A program made the translations under genes and the position numbers. From Leptoclinus maculatus (Eukaryota > Chordata > Actinopteri > Perciformes > Stichaeidae), in NCBI GenBank assembly GCA_032191485.1, contig JAVDOI010000002.1:10035120-10099119 (forward strand): a DNA stretch of 64,000 nt, given 5' to 3'. The notes beneath the pieces were generated by a model, which saw only the letters and a program-made list of their open reading frames with translations, searched no databases and had not been told where the DNA came from. Positions within the stretch are counted from its first letter, which is position 1, and each line of letters starts with the position of its first letter. Of this stretch, positions 36,433-49,590 are shown in pieces.

Positions 36433-39400
36433 CTGAGATAAAGAATTGTCAAAGACACTGTGAAGCGAATGACAAGTAAATAAATGCACAATGCATATTT
36501 GATATGCACCGATGGGATAGAACATTTTCCATTCATTCAAACAGCTTAATTTACTAAATTATCTGCATTAATTATACACTATTACCCATGGGCGTAAGGT
36601 TTTCACTGATATCGGATAATTTTCATACCTGGAGACAGAATCTACTCCAGGAAAGCACTGAAAGCTTCTAAAAAAACAGGTTCTTTTATTTCTCCTCTGC
36701 CCTTCCTGCTCAGAGATGTGCTCAGGTCAATGCAGATAGCCCCGAAGTATCCTTGTGATCAACTCGTTTATTGATGTTATACAATCACATACAAATATAT
36801 GTATACGTTATGTGACCTTATCCCAGCCAATGGCAACACACCGCCTATTTTCCTACATCTGAACAGCGAGAAGGGGGGTGGATATTTAAATTCAAGTTCA
36901 CGTAGAAGGCTCCATGGCTCCTGGTGCCTAAGAGCTTCACATATGAAATTACATTAAAAGTGTTGATCCAGAGTGGAATTGACAGGTAGTGAGTCTGTAA
37001 GTCTATCCGATCCACGGGGAATAGTGCGGTTGTCTTAGCACAGTAAGCTGGCAACTGTTTATCAAAGCGTAAAAAATGCAATAGAACAATTAAAATAAAC
37101 ATATGGAGGACAGAACTAGCAGTTAAAGTGCATGAAACAGGGTCAACTCTAAGCAAGTGTAAACAAAAAAAAAACACATACATTCTGAATGTAATACACT
37201 GAGGGGTCAGCTATGACCAGTGGCTAATTTTATAGCCAAAAATAAGACCAAGAACACAACAGATCAAGCAATAAAACAAAAGTAAAAATAATTGTCACGA
37301 AGTCAGAGTATCTCTGATGAATTTGCTGCATATTCGCCAAATCAATCAGGACTGAAATCTTAAGGATTACAACTTTAAATACTGGATCCATCACCGATTG
37401 TAAAAGGGTATAAAAAAAAGAGCTTTACTCTTTGGTACCAAGTGAATCTTCCCCAATAAGACTAAAAGAGTCTGTATTCTGGTGCTTACACATGTCTGTT
37501 AAAGTGATTAGTCACTTGTCTGTAGTAAACTGTGAAAGCCTACAATTGTGCAAGCAGAGCTCATAAAGAGAGTGTCTCCTTCTATCTCGTAGTTAGCGCT
37601 CCCCCAGCCTCAGCGCAGTTATTTGCTGTTATTTGGAGACTGATGGCATTGTTCTATCTCGTCTCAATGAAACATAAACTGTTCCACTGTTCCAATAAAC
37701 TGGTCCAAACATGTTTGGTGTGATCACACTCTAAGTGTCCCCTCATGCTCACTGCACACATAAACTCCTGCCTCAGTCTCTGCTAACTGAGAAGCCGCTG
37801 AAGCTAAAAAACCTGGTCAAAAGATGCATTTTATTCATACAGTTTACAGTTACAAGGACAAAATATAGATGTTCTTGAGCAATGCAACTCTCTAGACACA
37901 CATTTGTTCCTTTGTAAACCTGTGAATTGTTAATAAATTGCATCTGCTGTCCTGGAGGGGGGGGGGGGGGGGGAATATTCATAAATAGATAGAGACGGCC
38001 AATAAAGATCTATTTCATAAATCTGAGGCGCAAACTGCACAATAATTGTTTCTGTTGTTTTTGTCTTAAGAACTTTAGTATTAAAATAATAATGACATAA
38101 TTGACGATCACACTTTCTTATTTATTACATTCGTTTTTTACGTCAAAATAAAATAATGATTGTATCTGATCTTGAGACCACCTATGCACGCTTATATGAT
38201 GAAAACAGCAGGGGATTTACTTCAACCACAGAACAAGAAATCACATAGGAGAACTGTGTTGCCATAAAGAAAAAATGAACCATCCTTGACAAATGACCTC
38301 TCACATATTGATTGCTGCTCTCCCAGGCCCTCACACACACGGCATAATAACAAACAGCGAGCACAGAAGCGTTGATATCAGTTTCTTTTTTTAGTTTTTT
38401 TTGTTATAATTCCTATTTTTCCTCAGGTTTTAGTTTTAATGGCTGAGCTACCAAAGGAGAGAAACACAACGCGGTATTCTCCAACCATAAATTAGATTTG
38501 CACCTCCAGCAAACTTTCACTTTGCTACTTGGGTAACTTGTCTCAGTTCTCATACGTTTTCGAGTCTCCAGACGCCCTCCCCTCCCCTCACACTCCCCTC
38601 CCCAACTCTCATCCTCCTGGTCAGTGAAACCGGTCCCAGCTGCACTTAAACAGAAAACCCAGAGCTGCGGACGTAGACACATTCACACACTCCCACTCCC
38701 TCACCGATTCCCTCTGAGGCACATAGGGTTAGAGTAATATCCAAAGTGCAGGTGGGACCTCGCTTTCGTAGCGATGCTGAACAAAGCAGGGCGAGAGCAT
38801 GAGACAAATAATGGAGTGATGATCACTGCAGAGATTGAACAATCAAAGTGGGGAGGCTGATGTGTATGGGGGGGGCACTCATGGACTTAGGGAACTTGCA
38901 CACTAATTGTATCTTATGACTAATTGGTAAATTAGTGAAACCTATTTCAAGGCGCCAGGCTTAGCTTTGGGGGACACCCACAGCTCATTATAGACTCATA
39001 TTCTGGGCAGAGGAGGAGAAAAATAAAGGAAATTATACAATTGCTCAGGTGAGAATGGCAATTAAGCAAGTGCTTAAGAAGAGGAGGAAATGAAGCCTCA
39101 TACACGCATAATTTACTATACTCTCTTGTGTCTGGCTTTAAATCACCGCCGATCCAGGCCACATATTTATGGTGGCGTGGAGAGGGAACAAGCACTGTAT
39201 GTGTTTTTTGTTTATTTGCATCAGTGTGTGTATGTTTGTGTGCAGGCAAACACGTGTGCATGCGTATGTTCTCCTATGGTGTACGGCTGTAAATATGCAT
39301 AATTATGATAATAACTCAGGTTGATGTGGTTGCACTGCAAGTTTTAATCTATTACTTAAATGCAAATTACTGAATTATTTAATAATGTCACTGCAAGATC

Positions 39401-40289
39401 TATAAAAAAGGAAGTCTGTTCTCCCAGTGAAACCATTATAAACCTTCCCTGAAGAGCATTTTTCTTACATATTAATGTTATTATTTTTGAAACAGTTTTG
39501 ATTCTGTGAAGACGCCTCAGGAGGTAAGACGATGTCCTCAAAGACCAACAAGTCCCGCAGGGTTTAACAACGGAAGACGCCAACTTTGTAGAGAGATGAC
39601 TATATTTTTAGATTCAGGGCAGCGAGCTTTTACAGGAAATAAAGCAAATAAAAACATCTCAACTAAAGACATCCATGGAGACAGATGGCTGCAGAGATGA
39701 GAACACTGGTTTCCCAGCTTTGAGAGCTAGCTGTTTCGTTTTCTCAATTATTGATTTACTTGTCGAAGATCTCACAAATTACACCTCAAATTCTGTTTAA
39801 GGGTAGATTTTCACTTCCCTAGAGTGTACCACTCCTGAGAAAACCGTGAGCTACAGTAAGTCATATCCAAAAATACACACAGACAGTATGAGGCGCCTAC
39901 AGTTCAGCTAATACAGAGCGGAAGTTGTTAGGAAGCAGATGGAGCAATCAAAAGGCAAGATATGCCATCTACACTTTTTCTTTGTCTGCAATCGGAAAGG
40001 TGCACCTTTCACACAATCACAGTGTGTGCTCTCAAAAAGCTGTTCAGGTGAGACAAAGAGTTGTTCTGAATTAGTTCTTAACCTTCAGCCCTGCTCATCT
40101 AATCCCTTCCCCTCCACAGTTCCCCTCGACACACTATTGCTGCATGCTGAGCATTTCTTCACCTGGCCCTGCCTCCTCCTGTGCTTTTGTTCCATCTCTT
40201 CATCACTATTTGGAGGGCATTTAGGATATTTCCACAAGGACACCATCGATCCCTCCAACCCTCCCCCAAACCACCCTCCCCATGCAATT
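36433..40289. other. Non-coding stretch, no gene seen
   Basis: AT-rich sequence with a poly-G run (listed) and an A run at 37166-37175. The block at 38880-39080, with ACACTAATTGTATC and GCAATTAAGCAAGTGC, may be another regulatory element. No credible frames. Confidence 0.5.
37957..37973. repeat. Poly-G run, 17 nt
   Basis: Uninterrupted G homopolymer. Confidence 0.96.
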
Positions 40290-40500
40290 TACCAGCAGTA
40301 AAACTAATATTGTCTTTAATCAGATGCAATTAGGCCTGCAAGTTAAGATCTCCTCCCAATTAAAACTCATTAGGCCCATAATGTCATTAGGGGAGTCTTG
40401 AGTAACCACTGCTTGCATGGGCGGCCCACTCATCACAAACAATGGCGCAAGTCGGTAGCTGTGGCCCATGTGAACTGCTTCTTAAAGGGTAGCACCGAGG
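40290..40500. promoter_or_regulatory. Candidate conserved non-coding element
   Basis: Repeat-free block with TCTTTAATCAGATGCAATTA near 40313, CCAATTAAAACTCATTAGG near 40357 and AATGTCATTAGGG near 40380. Multiple spaced ATTA cores and CpGs in GGGCGGCCC near 40419. Motif density only. Confidence 0.33.
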
Positions 40501-41689
40501 AGAGGCGGTTCAGTCAGTTTTAGTGAAGAACTATCAAACTCCAGAAAACCAAAAGTTCAACCTCACATCCGTGAGAACAACTTAAGATGGAAATGCTGGC
40601 CATGGTAGCAGCAGCCAGGATGTCTTTCTAGTCATAACTGTACAATCTCTTATACCTAAAGTGAAGCTATTCATATGTTTAAGTTCAAACGAGTGCTCGA
40701 GTCAAAGTTATTCTTGTAGAGTTAAAAAAAATGGTAGTCTTGAAGTCCCTTCATACACTGCTTTAAATTAGGATAATACAATGCTGACACATGTGTAGCC
40801 ACCCAGGGCTTTCAATCTAAGGTGAAACTAAATTAAGCTGTATTAAAGGAATGTTTGTTAATTATGATTATTTTGGGGTATTGTCATGACCAAGTAGCTA
40901 AATGTGCTAAATGCTAAATAACAGCTAAACAGCATTGGTTAAGCAGTGACTCGCTCCTGTGTTGACCCTGAAAACCTGACCCACACATATGCACAGTAAC
41001 TTTTTATTTGTCTCCAGAAATTAGCTGAAAGAACAAGCGATCAATAACAAGTAGACGATGTCACTCCCGTTACACCCCCATAAACAAAAGCATTAGCAAG
41101 GTCAAACTTAAAAGTTTCATTACAGACTGCAAAATAAATAAATAAATGGATTACTGTGTACAAAACCGAATAAATCATAAAATATCCACGGATGCACAAC
41201 TAAATGAAAATATATGAAGGAACTGATTTTCTATTTTGCCTGACATTACCCTACATTGAGCTACTAAAAGAAACAAACTCATCTACAAACCCAGACGGCT
41301 GAAAACTGCTGAAGGTATATTGAATTTTTGGGTCTCTGTCGTGCTCAAAAGCAGTTCATCACTGAGCCCTGTGCCCACTGCTGACGAGCTTTTCAAAAGC
41401 TTTGAGACAGCACTACCTTGAAGTTAATGTGCTAAAGGCACACAAGACATGGTGCTCTGGTTAGATGGAAATTCATACTATCTCAAAACTTTCTTTAAAA
41501 AGGACTCACAGTACTCAATTTAATGTGGACATGCAAAGAAACATTTAAGTATATCATTATGTAATTCTGCAAACTTTAAACTACCCGAGCAGGAATCCAT
41601 TTAAAACACACAGTATGCCGGTGATAAGAGTGGCTGCATGGTAAAAAAAAGGACGTTCATCAGAATAAGGGTTTCAGTTCTGTGGGCAG
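40501..41689. other. Non-coding stretch, no gene seen
   Basis: AT-rich, with a short AAAT-type run at 41139-41157. No gene or repeat boundaries recognised. Confidence 0.5.
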
Positions 41690-42060
41690 GGCCTGTAAAA
41701 TGTCTGTGTGACACCAATCAGCACTAATTACCGTAGGGGTTTGGGTTTTTCTCCCGCCTCTAATTGGCCTTTGCTGTCAATCAACAAGTGATTTCTGTTC
41801 ACAATTGAACTAAGGGGAATGATAGAAGCAGCGATGGCGGGATAATTGAAAATAATTGAGCAAATTGCGGATTTGAGAAGTTGGCTTCATCAGCACTGCG
41901 GGGGCGGAATATAAGCATGCGGAGAGAGAAGAGAGGTGAGCAGAGGAGAAGCGCCCGATCTTAATGATAATGAACAAAACACCCGCCTCCATTTTGCCTC
42001 CACCCCCGGAGGACAGACCTGCTTATCTGAATAATCTGCCCGTACATGTCTCAATGTCAC
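41690..42060. promoter_or_regulatory. Candidate conserved non-coding element
   Basis: Repeat-free block with CAATCAGCACTAATTACCG near 41716, CTAATTGGCC near 41760, GGCGGGATAATTG near 41837 and AAAATAATTGAGCAAATTG near 41849. Homeodomain and CCAAT-like cores together with CpG-containing segments resemble developmental enhancers. Confidence 0.35.
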
Positions 42061-42396
42061 ATGCTTTGGGAGAAGATGAGCACCTTTTGATCTCTGCATC
42101 CTGAGCCTCAGCAGCTATTCAGCAGCCTGTGGGCTTACATCCTGGCCCCCAGTCTGCAAGAGCCTCTCTCAAGCACAGAGGAAGTGTACCTCTGTGGTGC
42201 AACTGTGTTGGAGTCTCTGCATTTAATTAAATGTGTGAATTCAGCACTGGGCCTGTGTGAGCATGAGAGAGTGTGCAGGCATATATATATAGATAATGTT
42301 TTCATGTAAATTGAAACGAATGAGAGTGTCCAGTATCAAGTCATATTGTAAATAGCATGGCGAATGTATGCGCATTCTATACTACCTGTATTTTGG

Positions 42397-42434
<38 letters not shown>

Positions 42435-45400
42435 GCAGCAGAAATCAACCTCAGTATACTCGATTTTCTTTCCGTGGGTGGATTTGTGCATCTGATAGAG
42501 CAGCGATACTGACAAGCTATTGGGACTAAAGGCGATCCTTCAGTTTCAGTTGTTTGTCATCTCTTCTTTTTCTTCCTCCTACTCTCCACATCCTCAAGAG
42601 CTGCTTACCTTCCACAGCTTTTGAAACAAAACAAAAAAAAAACATCTCGCTTGCAATTTACATTTCCATATGCTGCCACTGGCGCCACAGAGAGTGGATA
42701 ATTGGGTTGAAAGTGGTGACGGTGAAAGCAGGATAGAAAGGGATACAGAGAAGGCCAACTGAAAAAAAAAAACACAAGCCATTACAGAATGGTTCTCTTT
42801 TTTTCCCCCCTTCACTCGTCATTTTGCCATGCTGCTCTTAACCACTTGTGTAGCTGAAAAGATTTACCTTGGCCTCCCATTCTCTCTAACTCCCGCAGAA
42901 TCACTCTGTACTTGCCTCCCCCAGAGCCTCACTCCCACCCTGCCTGTGCCTCATCCATATTCATCCTGTGTCTGTGTCTCTCACTCTCTCTCTCTCTCTA
43001 GCTCTCTCTCTCCCTCACTGTGTCACCCACAGCATGGCGTTAATACACCAATTAGTACTAAGAGCAGATAATGGACTCTGTCATATTGCACAAGGGAAAG
43101 TGAGACACAGCGAGTGAAAAAGAGAAATGGAGAGAAAGATTGAGAGGGTGAGTGAGAAAAGGGAGAGAGGGACAGAGAGAAAAAGAAAGAGAGAGAGAGA
43201 GGAAGAGCGGTGGCGGAGGTGTCTTTATGGATGTGGTCTCTGAAATTGTTGAAATGCTGCATTTGTTGTGAACGTCCATCCAAAGGAAAGAGCATGATGG
43301 GAAGAGCACTTGGGCGGTCACAGGGTTGCTGTATAAAAGCTGAGGTGTTACACCGACGCTCTGCAGGCTCCAAATACCGACTGTCTGTTTGGCTTCGTTG
43401 GACTTTTAAACCCTTTTCATTTGTTTCCTCCCCCTTTTCCACGGCTGGAAATGCCACACAGTTCCCTTTCCTGTCAACTGTGTTCATATCTATTCTAAAA
43501 AATATCAAAGCCATGAAAACAAATGCAGGTATTCTTGCGGTTATTGTGCCACCAACGAAATACCAAACAATCACATAACAGTGATTTGTGTGTGAAACAG
43601 GTGCATTCTGGAGTAGTTCTTTGCTGCTTTCAATATATGACGTAACAAATAATTGTATTTCAACCAAAATCAAATTATTGTACTGATTGTTTTATACAGC
43701 ACATTGGAAAATGTACCATAATGAATCATAACAAGGTCTCATAACAAAACACAAAATGTGAAATGTGATCATTTTGACTGCGGAACAAGAAGCGTTAGAT
43801 CTGTGAAAGTAAGAGCTATTTGCAAAATAGGGCAAGGTGTTATGTAAATAATGGTGCTGCATAAGCATGAGCTCTGACGAGGAAAAATTGGCATTAAGCA
43901 AACATGAGCGCGAGCAAATTAAAATAGGCCAGCTGTATGACTCCATTTTCTCCTCCTTTTTAGAAAGAAAAAAAAAACATGAAATATTCAGGCAAAACGG
44001 GACCACCGACGCTTTGCTGATAATGTCTGTGTTATCGTGCAAGACATCGCTCTACTGAGAATACAAATGCAACATGGAACACAAGTGAACAAAAATAATT
44101 ATTATCAACAATGACTGAAATTCATGGTGGAGCCTGAATGAATTTATTCAGAGCTAGAACGTCCCCGCACACTCGTACAAAAACCACTACAAAGCGACAC
44201 ATTGGCAGGCTCTTATCTTGGACTTCCTTTCATTTTTTTTCCCCATGCACTGTGTTTTTTTAACCACTGTAGTTATCAACACTTATCTGGATCATTTTAT
44301 TTGGGGAGAAAGACGGGAGGTAATTATGACGTGGTGTCGAACAATTTGAGTCTACTTTAAAAAGCTGGAGCTGCTGGACTTTTGATCAGTACTCGATCCA
44401 CATGAATCACTCTTCCCGTGTGTTTCTGAGAAGCATCACATTGATTTGAGAGTCTGTTCGGACAATACAACCATACAAAGAGCAATCTATAACATCATCC
44501 ACCGTTTGGAGCTTGGAAAGGCTGGAAGGCAGATTATAATGAACAATTGCACATGGACAATCCATATATTTGGAAATGTCTTAATGTTGTTTAGCTTCAG
44601 TTATGAGGTCACTGTATACTGTGTTTGTATACACATGTAGAGGTTTTCCCAAGTGTAGAGCATCTAGGAATCTTTCCTCTTGACTTTGTACCGAGCTACG
44701 TGATCAAGCAGCGAGTGCTGCAGTCGGCTAATCATGTGTAGTCACTATTGTTGTTGCTAAGAGACCGGGGTGCGATGAATAACTGCTCAGACGGTGCAAA
44801 AGCTCGACTTGATGCTGTAAATCTGGCCATGTTCGGTTCTTCCGGGACCACTCTGTGCACTAGGCGACGAGGTTTGCATATATACGGTCTCTTCTGATTG
44901 CACAGAGCACCGTGACTTTGCACGAAATAGCATTTGATCTTGAAAAATAAAATCCTGAGTGTGTGTGACTGCCGTCGAGCACAAACTACATTATGCTAGC
45001 TGCTTATTGGCACAATGAGTCAGGCGGCCCATGAAGGTCAATTGACTGTTTTTTTGAGAGCAGTATAACGGAGTAAGTAGGCTTCTGTGTGACAGAAGGC
45101 TAAGTGGCAAAGGCCCAGTATTAGCTATCATAATAGAAACTGACAAAGGCATTCTCAGAGGGGGAGAGAAGGATTACAACATGCACTGCGGTCTGGTGCA
45201 AATATTGCATATGATATGGAAGGTAAATAATTTCATCTGGCATGTGTAGTCTACTTTGTTTTCACCTGGAGAAAAAAAAAAGACTGCGAATCCAGAGTTA
45301 TAAGCACTCTTGGCAAGGATGAGGTTAAAAGAATGTAACAAAATAAACCATTTCAATTTTCAAACCAATTCTGCATTCAAGACAGACATGAAGAGTTCAA

Positions 45401-46101
45401 TAAAACATGTGTGGGTTCACAACAGATACAGTAAAATAGTATTTTAATAATTAATTCAACTTTTCATTTGCCGGAGAAGAAATATCATTATCTCTTATTT
45501 TAAAGTTTGCATTGTGTCGCTTTAGGAAAAATAGATCTGTTGTGGTTCATATGTTCTGTATGTATTCATGGATGTTTTCAAAGAAAACCGAAAAATGGAA
45601 GCCGATTGCAAATTCTAGAGATCTTACGGGCGCCATGAAAGCAGAAGGCCAGATAATAGCCCTGTTGAGCCACGGAGAAGAGCAGCCCAGAGGAAAAATA
45701 CCAAAAAAGAACAACCACGAAAGGCCTATTCCACTACTGATGAGACAGGAAAAGGGCAAGAATAACCAGAGCTGGTCACTGAGTATGGGACCTATAAGTC
45801 TCCAATACATGACCTGTTATAAAAGAAGATCTATGTCTATGTCACCTTGTGACCTCACAAAAATGTGTTTATTAATGAGAGTAAAGGGAAATCAAAGTAC
45901 AGAGGAGACTGGGTGAACTTAGATGGCTGCGAAAATGGAAGAAAAATAGAAGGCTTCATTATTAAATTTGTCAAACGTATGACCTTAAGTGATAGAACTG
46001 ATGAGAAATGGAGATGATGTTACGTGTCCCCTCCTTCCCACTGATGTAAAAGTACAGATTGTACAGATTGTTCAACTACGGCAGGTCTATAGGTACTGTT
46101 G
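42061..46101. other. Non-coding stretch, no gene seen
   Basis: Contains a TG microsatellite, pyrimidine-rich 42880-43020 followed by purine-rich 43090-43205, and otherwise ordinary sequence. The longest open frame of the window (216 residues, minus, 43023-43673) lies here and is not credible. A TATAAAAG at 43332 has no supporting promoter features. Nothing else recognised. Confidence 0.5.
42403..42429. repeat. (TG)n microsatellite
   Basis: About 13 TG units ending in a CGCGC step. Confidence 0.96.
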
Positions 46102-46109
46102 GTCTAGAC

Positions 46110-47232
46110 CAGGGGTCACTAATAGGTGGACCGCGGTCCGGATCCCGACCCAGACCCCGTTGTATCCGGACCCTGGACCTAAAACCGATAGATAATTTAG
46201 AATTATTGAATTTTGACGAGCGCTTCTATTTTAACTGGCGCAGCTTTTCCAGTCTTTACGGTACTCGTTCAGCAGGTCCAGGAAGCACACCGACGACATC
46301 ACGTGATGCCGCTCAGCCAATCAAATAAGTGTATTCGGACAAGTTTCCCGACTCGAGTGAGATGTACACACACGGGGGAGAGATGAGGAAAGAGAACGAA
46401 GAGTACAGGAGAATTATTACGTGAGTCAGAGAAGTTATTTCACATGTGGACAGCGAGACCAGAGAGACCAGAATGGACAGACTCTTATGTGTTAATTCTT
46501 CCCACGGGCAGTATGTCTCATATGTTCAGAGACCGTGGCGATAATTTAAAGCGTTTAATGTGAAGCGCCACTACGAGACAAAGCATAACTCTTTTTATCA
46601 AACGTACCCACTCAAATCCGAAAAGATCACAGATAATAAACAATCTAAGAGCCCAATATGATCAGAATCCTAACATGTTAATTCACTTCCCAACAATGAA
46701 GTTAACAGAGAGGAATAGAGCTGAAACAAGAGGTTTAATAAGTAGTTATGATCCCTGCATACACATTTCTCTTATTAGAAGATGACAAGAATATAATATC
46801 ATGTTTTTTTGGTGACATCACTTCACACCTGAATGAACTGACTTTAAAGCTGCAGGGCAATTCAGTGAAATTAATTATTCTAAAATTAAGTACTTTATTT
46901 TAAGATGCACATTTATCAAAAGCTTTCTGTTATGTAATTTATTCATTAATCCAATCCTTATTTTACTTGAACATTTATTTATTATTAGAGTATATATTAT
47001 TTATAATTCATCCAGTTCAATTTGAAAACTGACAAATATCGTTGAGATATTATTTCTTTATTTAATTTGACAGTCGGGTGTTGACATACAGACGTTAATA
47101 CAACTGTTGGCTACTTCAATATGAATGGGACTAAATCATAGAACAAGTTAGACATTACTGTGATGTTCCGGACCTTTGGATGAGGAAATTCTCTCTAATT
47201 GGACCTCGTTGAACTTTAATTGAATAGCCCTG
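46110..47232. mobile_element. hAT transposon, decayed
   Basis: The left end CAGGGGTCACTAATAGGTGG, with GACCGCGGTCCGG next to it, and the right end ...GAATAGCCCTG are hAT-type termini (CAGGG...CCCTG). The flanks are GTCTAGAC (46102-46109) and TTCTAGAC (47233-47240), an 8-bp duplication with one mismatch. The inside carries a BED-finger transposase relic on the plus strand (46474-46663). At 1.12 kb it is far shorter than an autonomous element, and the right half is AT-rich debris. The mismatch in the duplication and the stops indicate an older insertion than the 17.9-kb element. Confidence 0.85.
46474..46663 (+). pseudogene. hAT transposase remnant (BED-finger region), with stops and frameshift
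   Basis: One frame from 46474 reads WTDSYVLILPTGS. After a frameshift, another reads FKAFNVKRHYETKH, then NSFYQTYPLKSEK, up to a stop near 46658. The H-x4-H of a BED finger (RHYETKH) and the following F-x-x-x-YP region match the N-terminal part of hAT transposases of the GTF2IRD2/ZBED type, as I remember them. The CxxC half of the finger is degraded. No catalytic domain remains. Inactive relic. Confidence 0.72.
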
Positions 47233-47240
47233 TTCTAGAC

Positions 47241-48880
47241 TATACAAGTGACATTTCCAACGCAGCAATACTATACCTGCAGCTTAAACCATTTCCAACA
47301 ACTATTCACTTCATTCTTTGTGCTTCTGTTGTACTGTTGTAAAATAGAAAGCATCCGATTGCCACACTGTAGCCTGATGTATATTCCCATTCCCAATCAT
47401 TGTTTTACAACATAACTATTGCTAAACCGGAAGAACGAATACAATTGTGTTAGAACCAGAAGTGAAAAAAGTGAGCTTGGCAGCATAAAGTGAATAACAA
47501 CTGTTACAATTAAGGACGGAGCTGTCGTTAAACGAGAGTGTTTTCACATAGTATATTTAGAAGTCAGGCCACTAAGGGTGCAGAGGAGAAGGTTGTGGCT
47601 TTAGGAAAGAGAACAGCTTGATCAATCTCCTCCACACCAGTTTGTCCTGATTGTGATGTTCTCTACGACAATATGCAGGCTGATCTGAACCACTTTATCA
47701 ACAAGACGGGGCTGCACTCTTTTACTGCAATGCCACGGAAAAATGTGAATGTTTGAATATGTGTTTATGAATATATGAAATACTACTAAAATATATATAA
47801 TATTTATCACAACCGTATATTGCTTCCTCCTGGAGTTACACATCCCCCTGTGTTGTTATGTTGATGTACTATGGTACTGTATGTGATAAGCCCAATACCG
47901 GACATGACATACTGTATATGATATCATGTGGTGCATTAAATGACATATATGATGCAGTGGAAATAAAGGATATGCAGTATGTAGCTTGTATGTACACTAC
48001 AGTACAGTGTATCATAAAATACAGTATACTATACGGCATGTAGACCTACCATTCTTATGTGTAGTACAAATATAAACTCTTTGATATGTGAACAGAGAAA
48101 TAAGACAAGATAGCTAATTACTAACAAATACTGTCAGTAAGTGCTTTGTCAATTACTTTGCGCAGTATAGCACCAACCTGCACTGTCACTGTGTTTTAGA
48201 ATAAGTGGTCTCTGGACAGTTTTTCTATTTTTACCTCCAGAATAAAACTGCAAGTGAGAATCCTGACTACTTAGTGTGGTGCATGCTGGTAGTTCAGCAG
48301 GCTGAGGAGTAACACAGGAAGTCCAACTCTGCTAGAAACTGTTGCTGTGTGTCATCCCCTGACTCACCCCCCTCACCCGTAGGGCGTATGTGCTGTAGAG
48401 TGGCTAAATCGTGTTACAGTAAAAGGTTTTAACTTGTTCCTAACTTTGTATTCCTCAGATTATTTTCAGTTTTTGCTCCGTCCCTGAACTGCCAGTTTTC
48501 TGACACTCCTCAAAGCCCAGTCATTTTGATTCTTCAGCAACTTGTCTGTCAGTGGAAGTATATACCAGAGAAATAATCTCAGGAAAAATACATCTGTGCA
48601 TGTGCGCAAGGGCAACAAACTATCTTCGAAGGATTTTGTCTCCTCTGAGAATCAGTGCTTTGACACTACACATCGCCTGTAGTGCTGTAAAACTAATGAA
48701 AAAATATAAAAAGCCCATTGAGATGCATTTCAATTCAAGACGGTGCACCTGATGAAGAAGTCAGATGAGTTGTTGTAGTGCATGTATATGATTCCCACAC
48801 GATGTCACTACGGTTTTGCTCATCAATTCGCTGGGCATACATGTAACGGTATGAAAATGATTGGAACGGTGCTACATTTG
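47241..48880. other. Non-coding stretch, no gene seen
   Basis: AT-rich sequence. A 45-codon frame without a start (about 47627-47755, containing CPDCDVLYDNMQADLNHF) looks protein-like but matches nothing I can name; it may be transposon debris. The rest shows no signal. Confidence 0.45.
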
Positions 48881-48948
48881 AAATTCAGAGCATATCTTTG
48901 TCCCCCACACGGCTCTCAACATGGCGACGGCTGAGACGGCGGCCCGCA

Positions 48949-49013
48949 GCTAACGGTGCTAACAGTGCAAACAACGGCAACAGTAACAGTGCTGACAGAA
49001 CTAACAGTGTTAA
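48949..49013. repeat. Degenerate 9-bp tandem repeat
   Basis: About seven diverged copies of a GCTAACAGT-like unit, followed by a 10-nt G run (49018-49027). The surrounding 48890-49130 looks like part of a dispersed fish repeat, but no ends are visible. Confidence 0.6.
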
Positions 49014-49500
49014 CCTAGGGGGGGGGGAACCAGAGGGTGGGCTACGCTTCCACGATGATCAGGACGGTGTTATCAGCTGTGTAGAGCCAGTCAGTGGGGC
49101 ACGCTCACATGCACTACCCCTTTAAAGTTAATGCAGTGAAGACACAGGTAGTAAATAGTTGCATTAGAGTACTGGCTATATATATATTATTTTTAAATAT
49201 GTAGGCTATATCAAAATAACCACATCTGAGAAGAGTTAAGTTGTTAGAAATGACTTAATGTATATAGAATAAATACTGTAGAGTATTAAATGTGTCACAG
49301 TGAGTTGGGATATAACAGTGGGGGCAGCCGTCTTCAGTCTTTTGTTCCTCATGCAGTACTTTTGGAGAATTACACCAGCAAATTTAAACAGGGCAGCCAG
49401 AGATGGCCATTTCACAGACGCCTGATGGTCCCTGAGTCCCACCTTGGGAAACCGCGTTAGTTAGGAAACAAACAAAAAAAAGAAGAATAAATCAATTAAA
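49014..49500. other. Non-coding stretch, possible old hAT end
   Basis: AT-rich. Near 49428-49457, GGTCCCTGAGTCCCACCTTG followed by GGAAACCGCG resembles a degraded right end of a hAT element (complement CGCGGTTTCCCAAGG). The matching left end and duplication were not found. Confidence 0.3.
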
Positions 49501-49504
49501 CAAG

Positions 49505-49590
49505 TGGGCGGGCAGAGGTGGCACACGTTTCCAACTTTAAGTCTGGGTCGGCTATAAAAACTGTCCTGAACCCGAGTTTAGGCCACCAAA
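49505..49590 (+). promoter_or_regulatory. Candidate core promoter: GC box and TATA box
   Basis: TGGGCGGGC at 49505-49513 (GC-box type) is followed about 40 bp later by CTATAAAAA at 49552-49560. Transcription on the plus strand would begin near 49583-49592. The following 850 bp is the most CpG-rich part of the window, with dozens of CG dinucleotides between 49550 and 50330 in an otherwise CpG-poor sequence. This supports a vertebrate promoter. A TSS cannot be confirmed without transcript data. Confidence 0.45.

Noticed and set aside
36588..36620. ATGGGCGTAAGGTTTTCAC as a possible start of a known fish repeat
   Set aside because: Only one short end-like motif; no second end or duplication could be found.
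43332..43339. TATAAAAG as a possible promoter
   Set aside because: No GC box, CpG enrichment or downstream donor; a TATA match alone is common in AT-rich DNA.
43023..43673. 216-residue minus-strand open frame, the longest in the window
   Set aside because: The C-terminal half is Ser/Phe/Leu runs from the complement of a purine-rich tract, there is no domain, and an opposite-strand frame overlaps it.
49428..49457. Possible right terminus of a further hAT element
   Set aside because: No matching left terminus or 8-bp duplication found, so it is noted only within the region entry.
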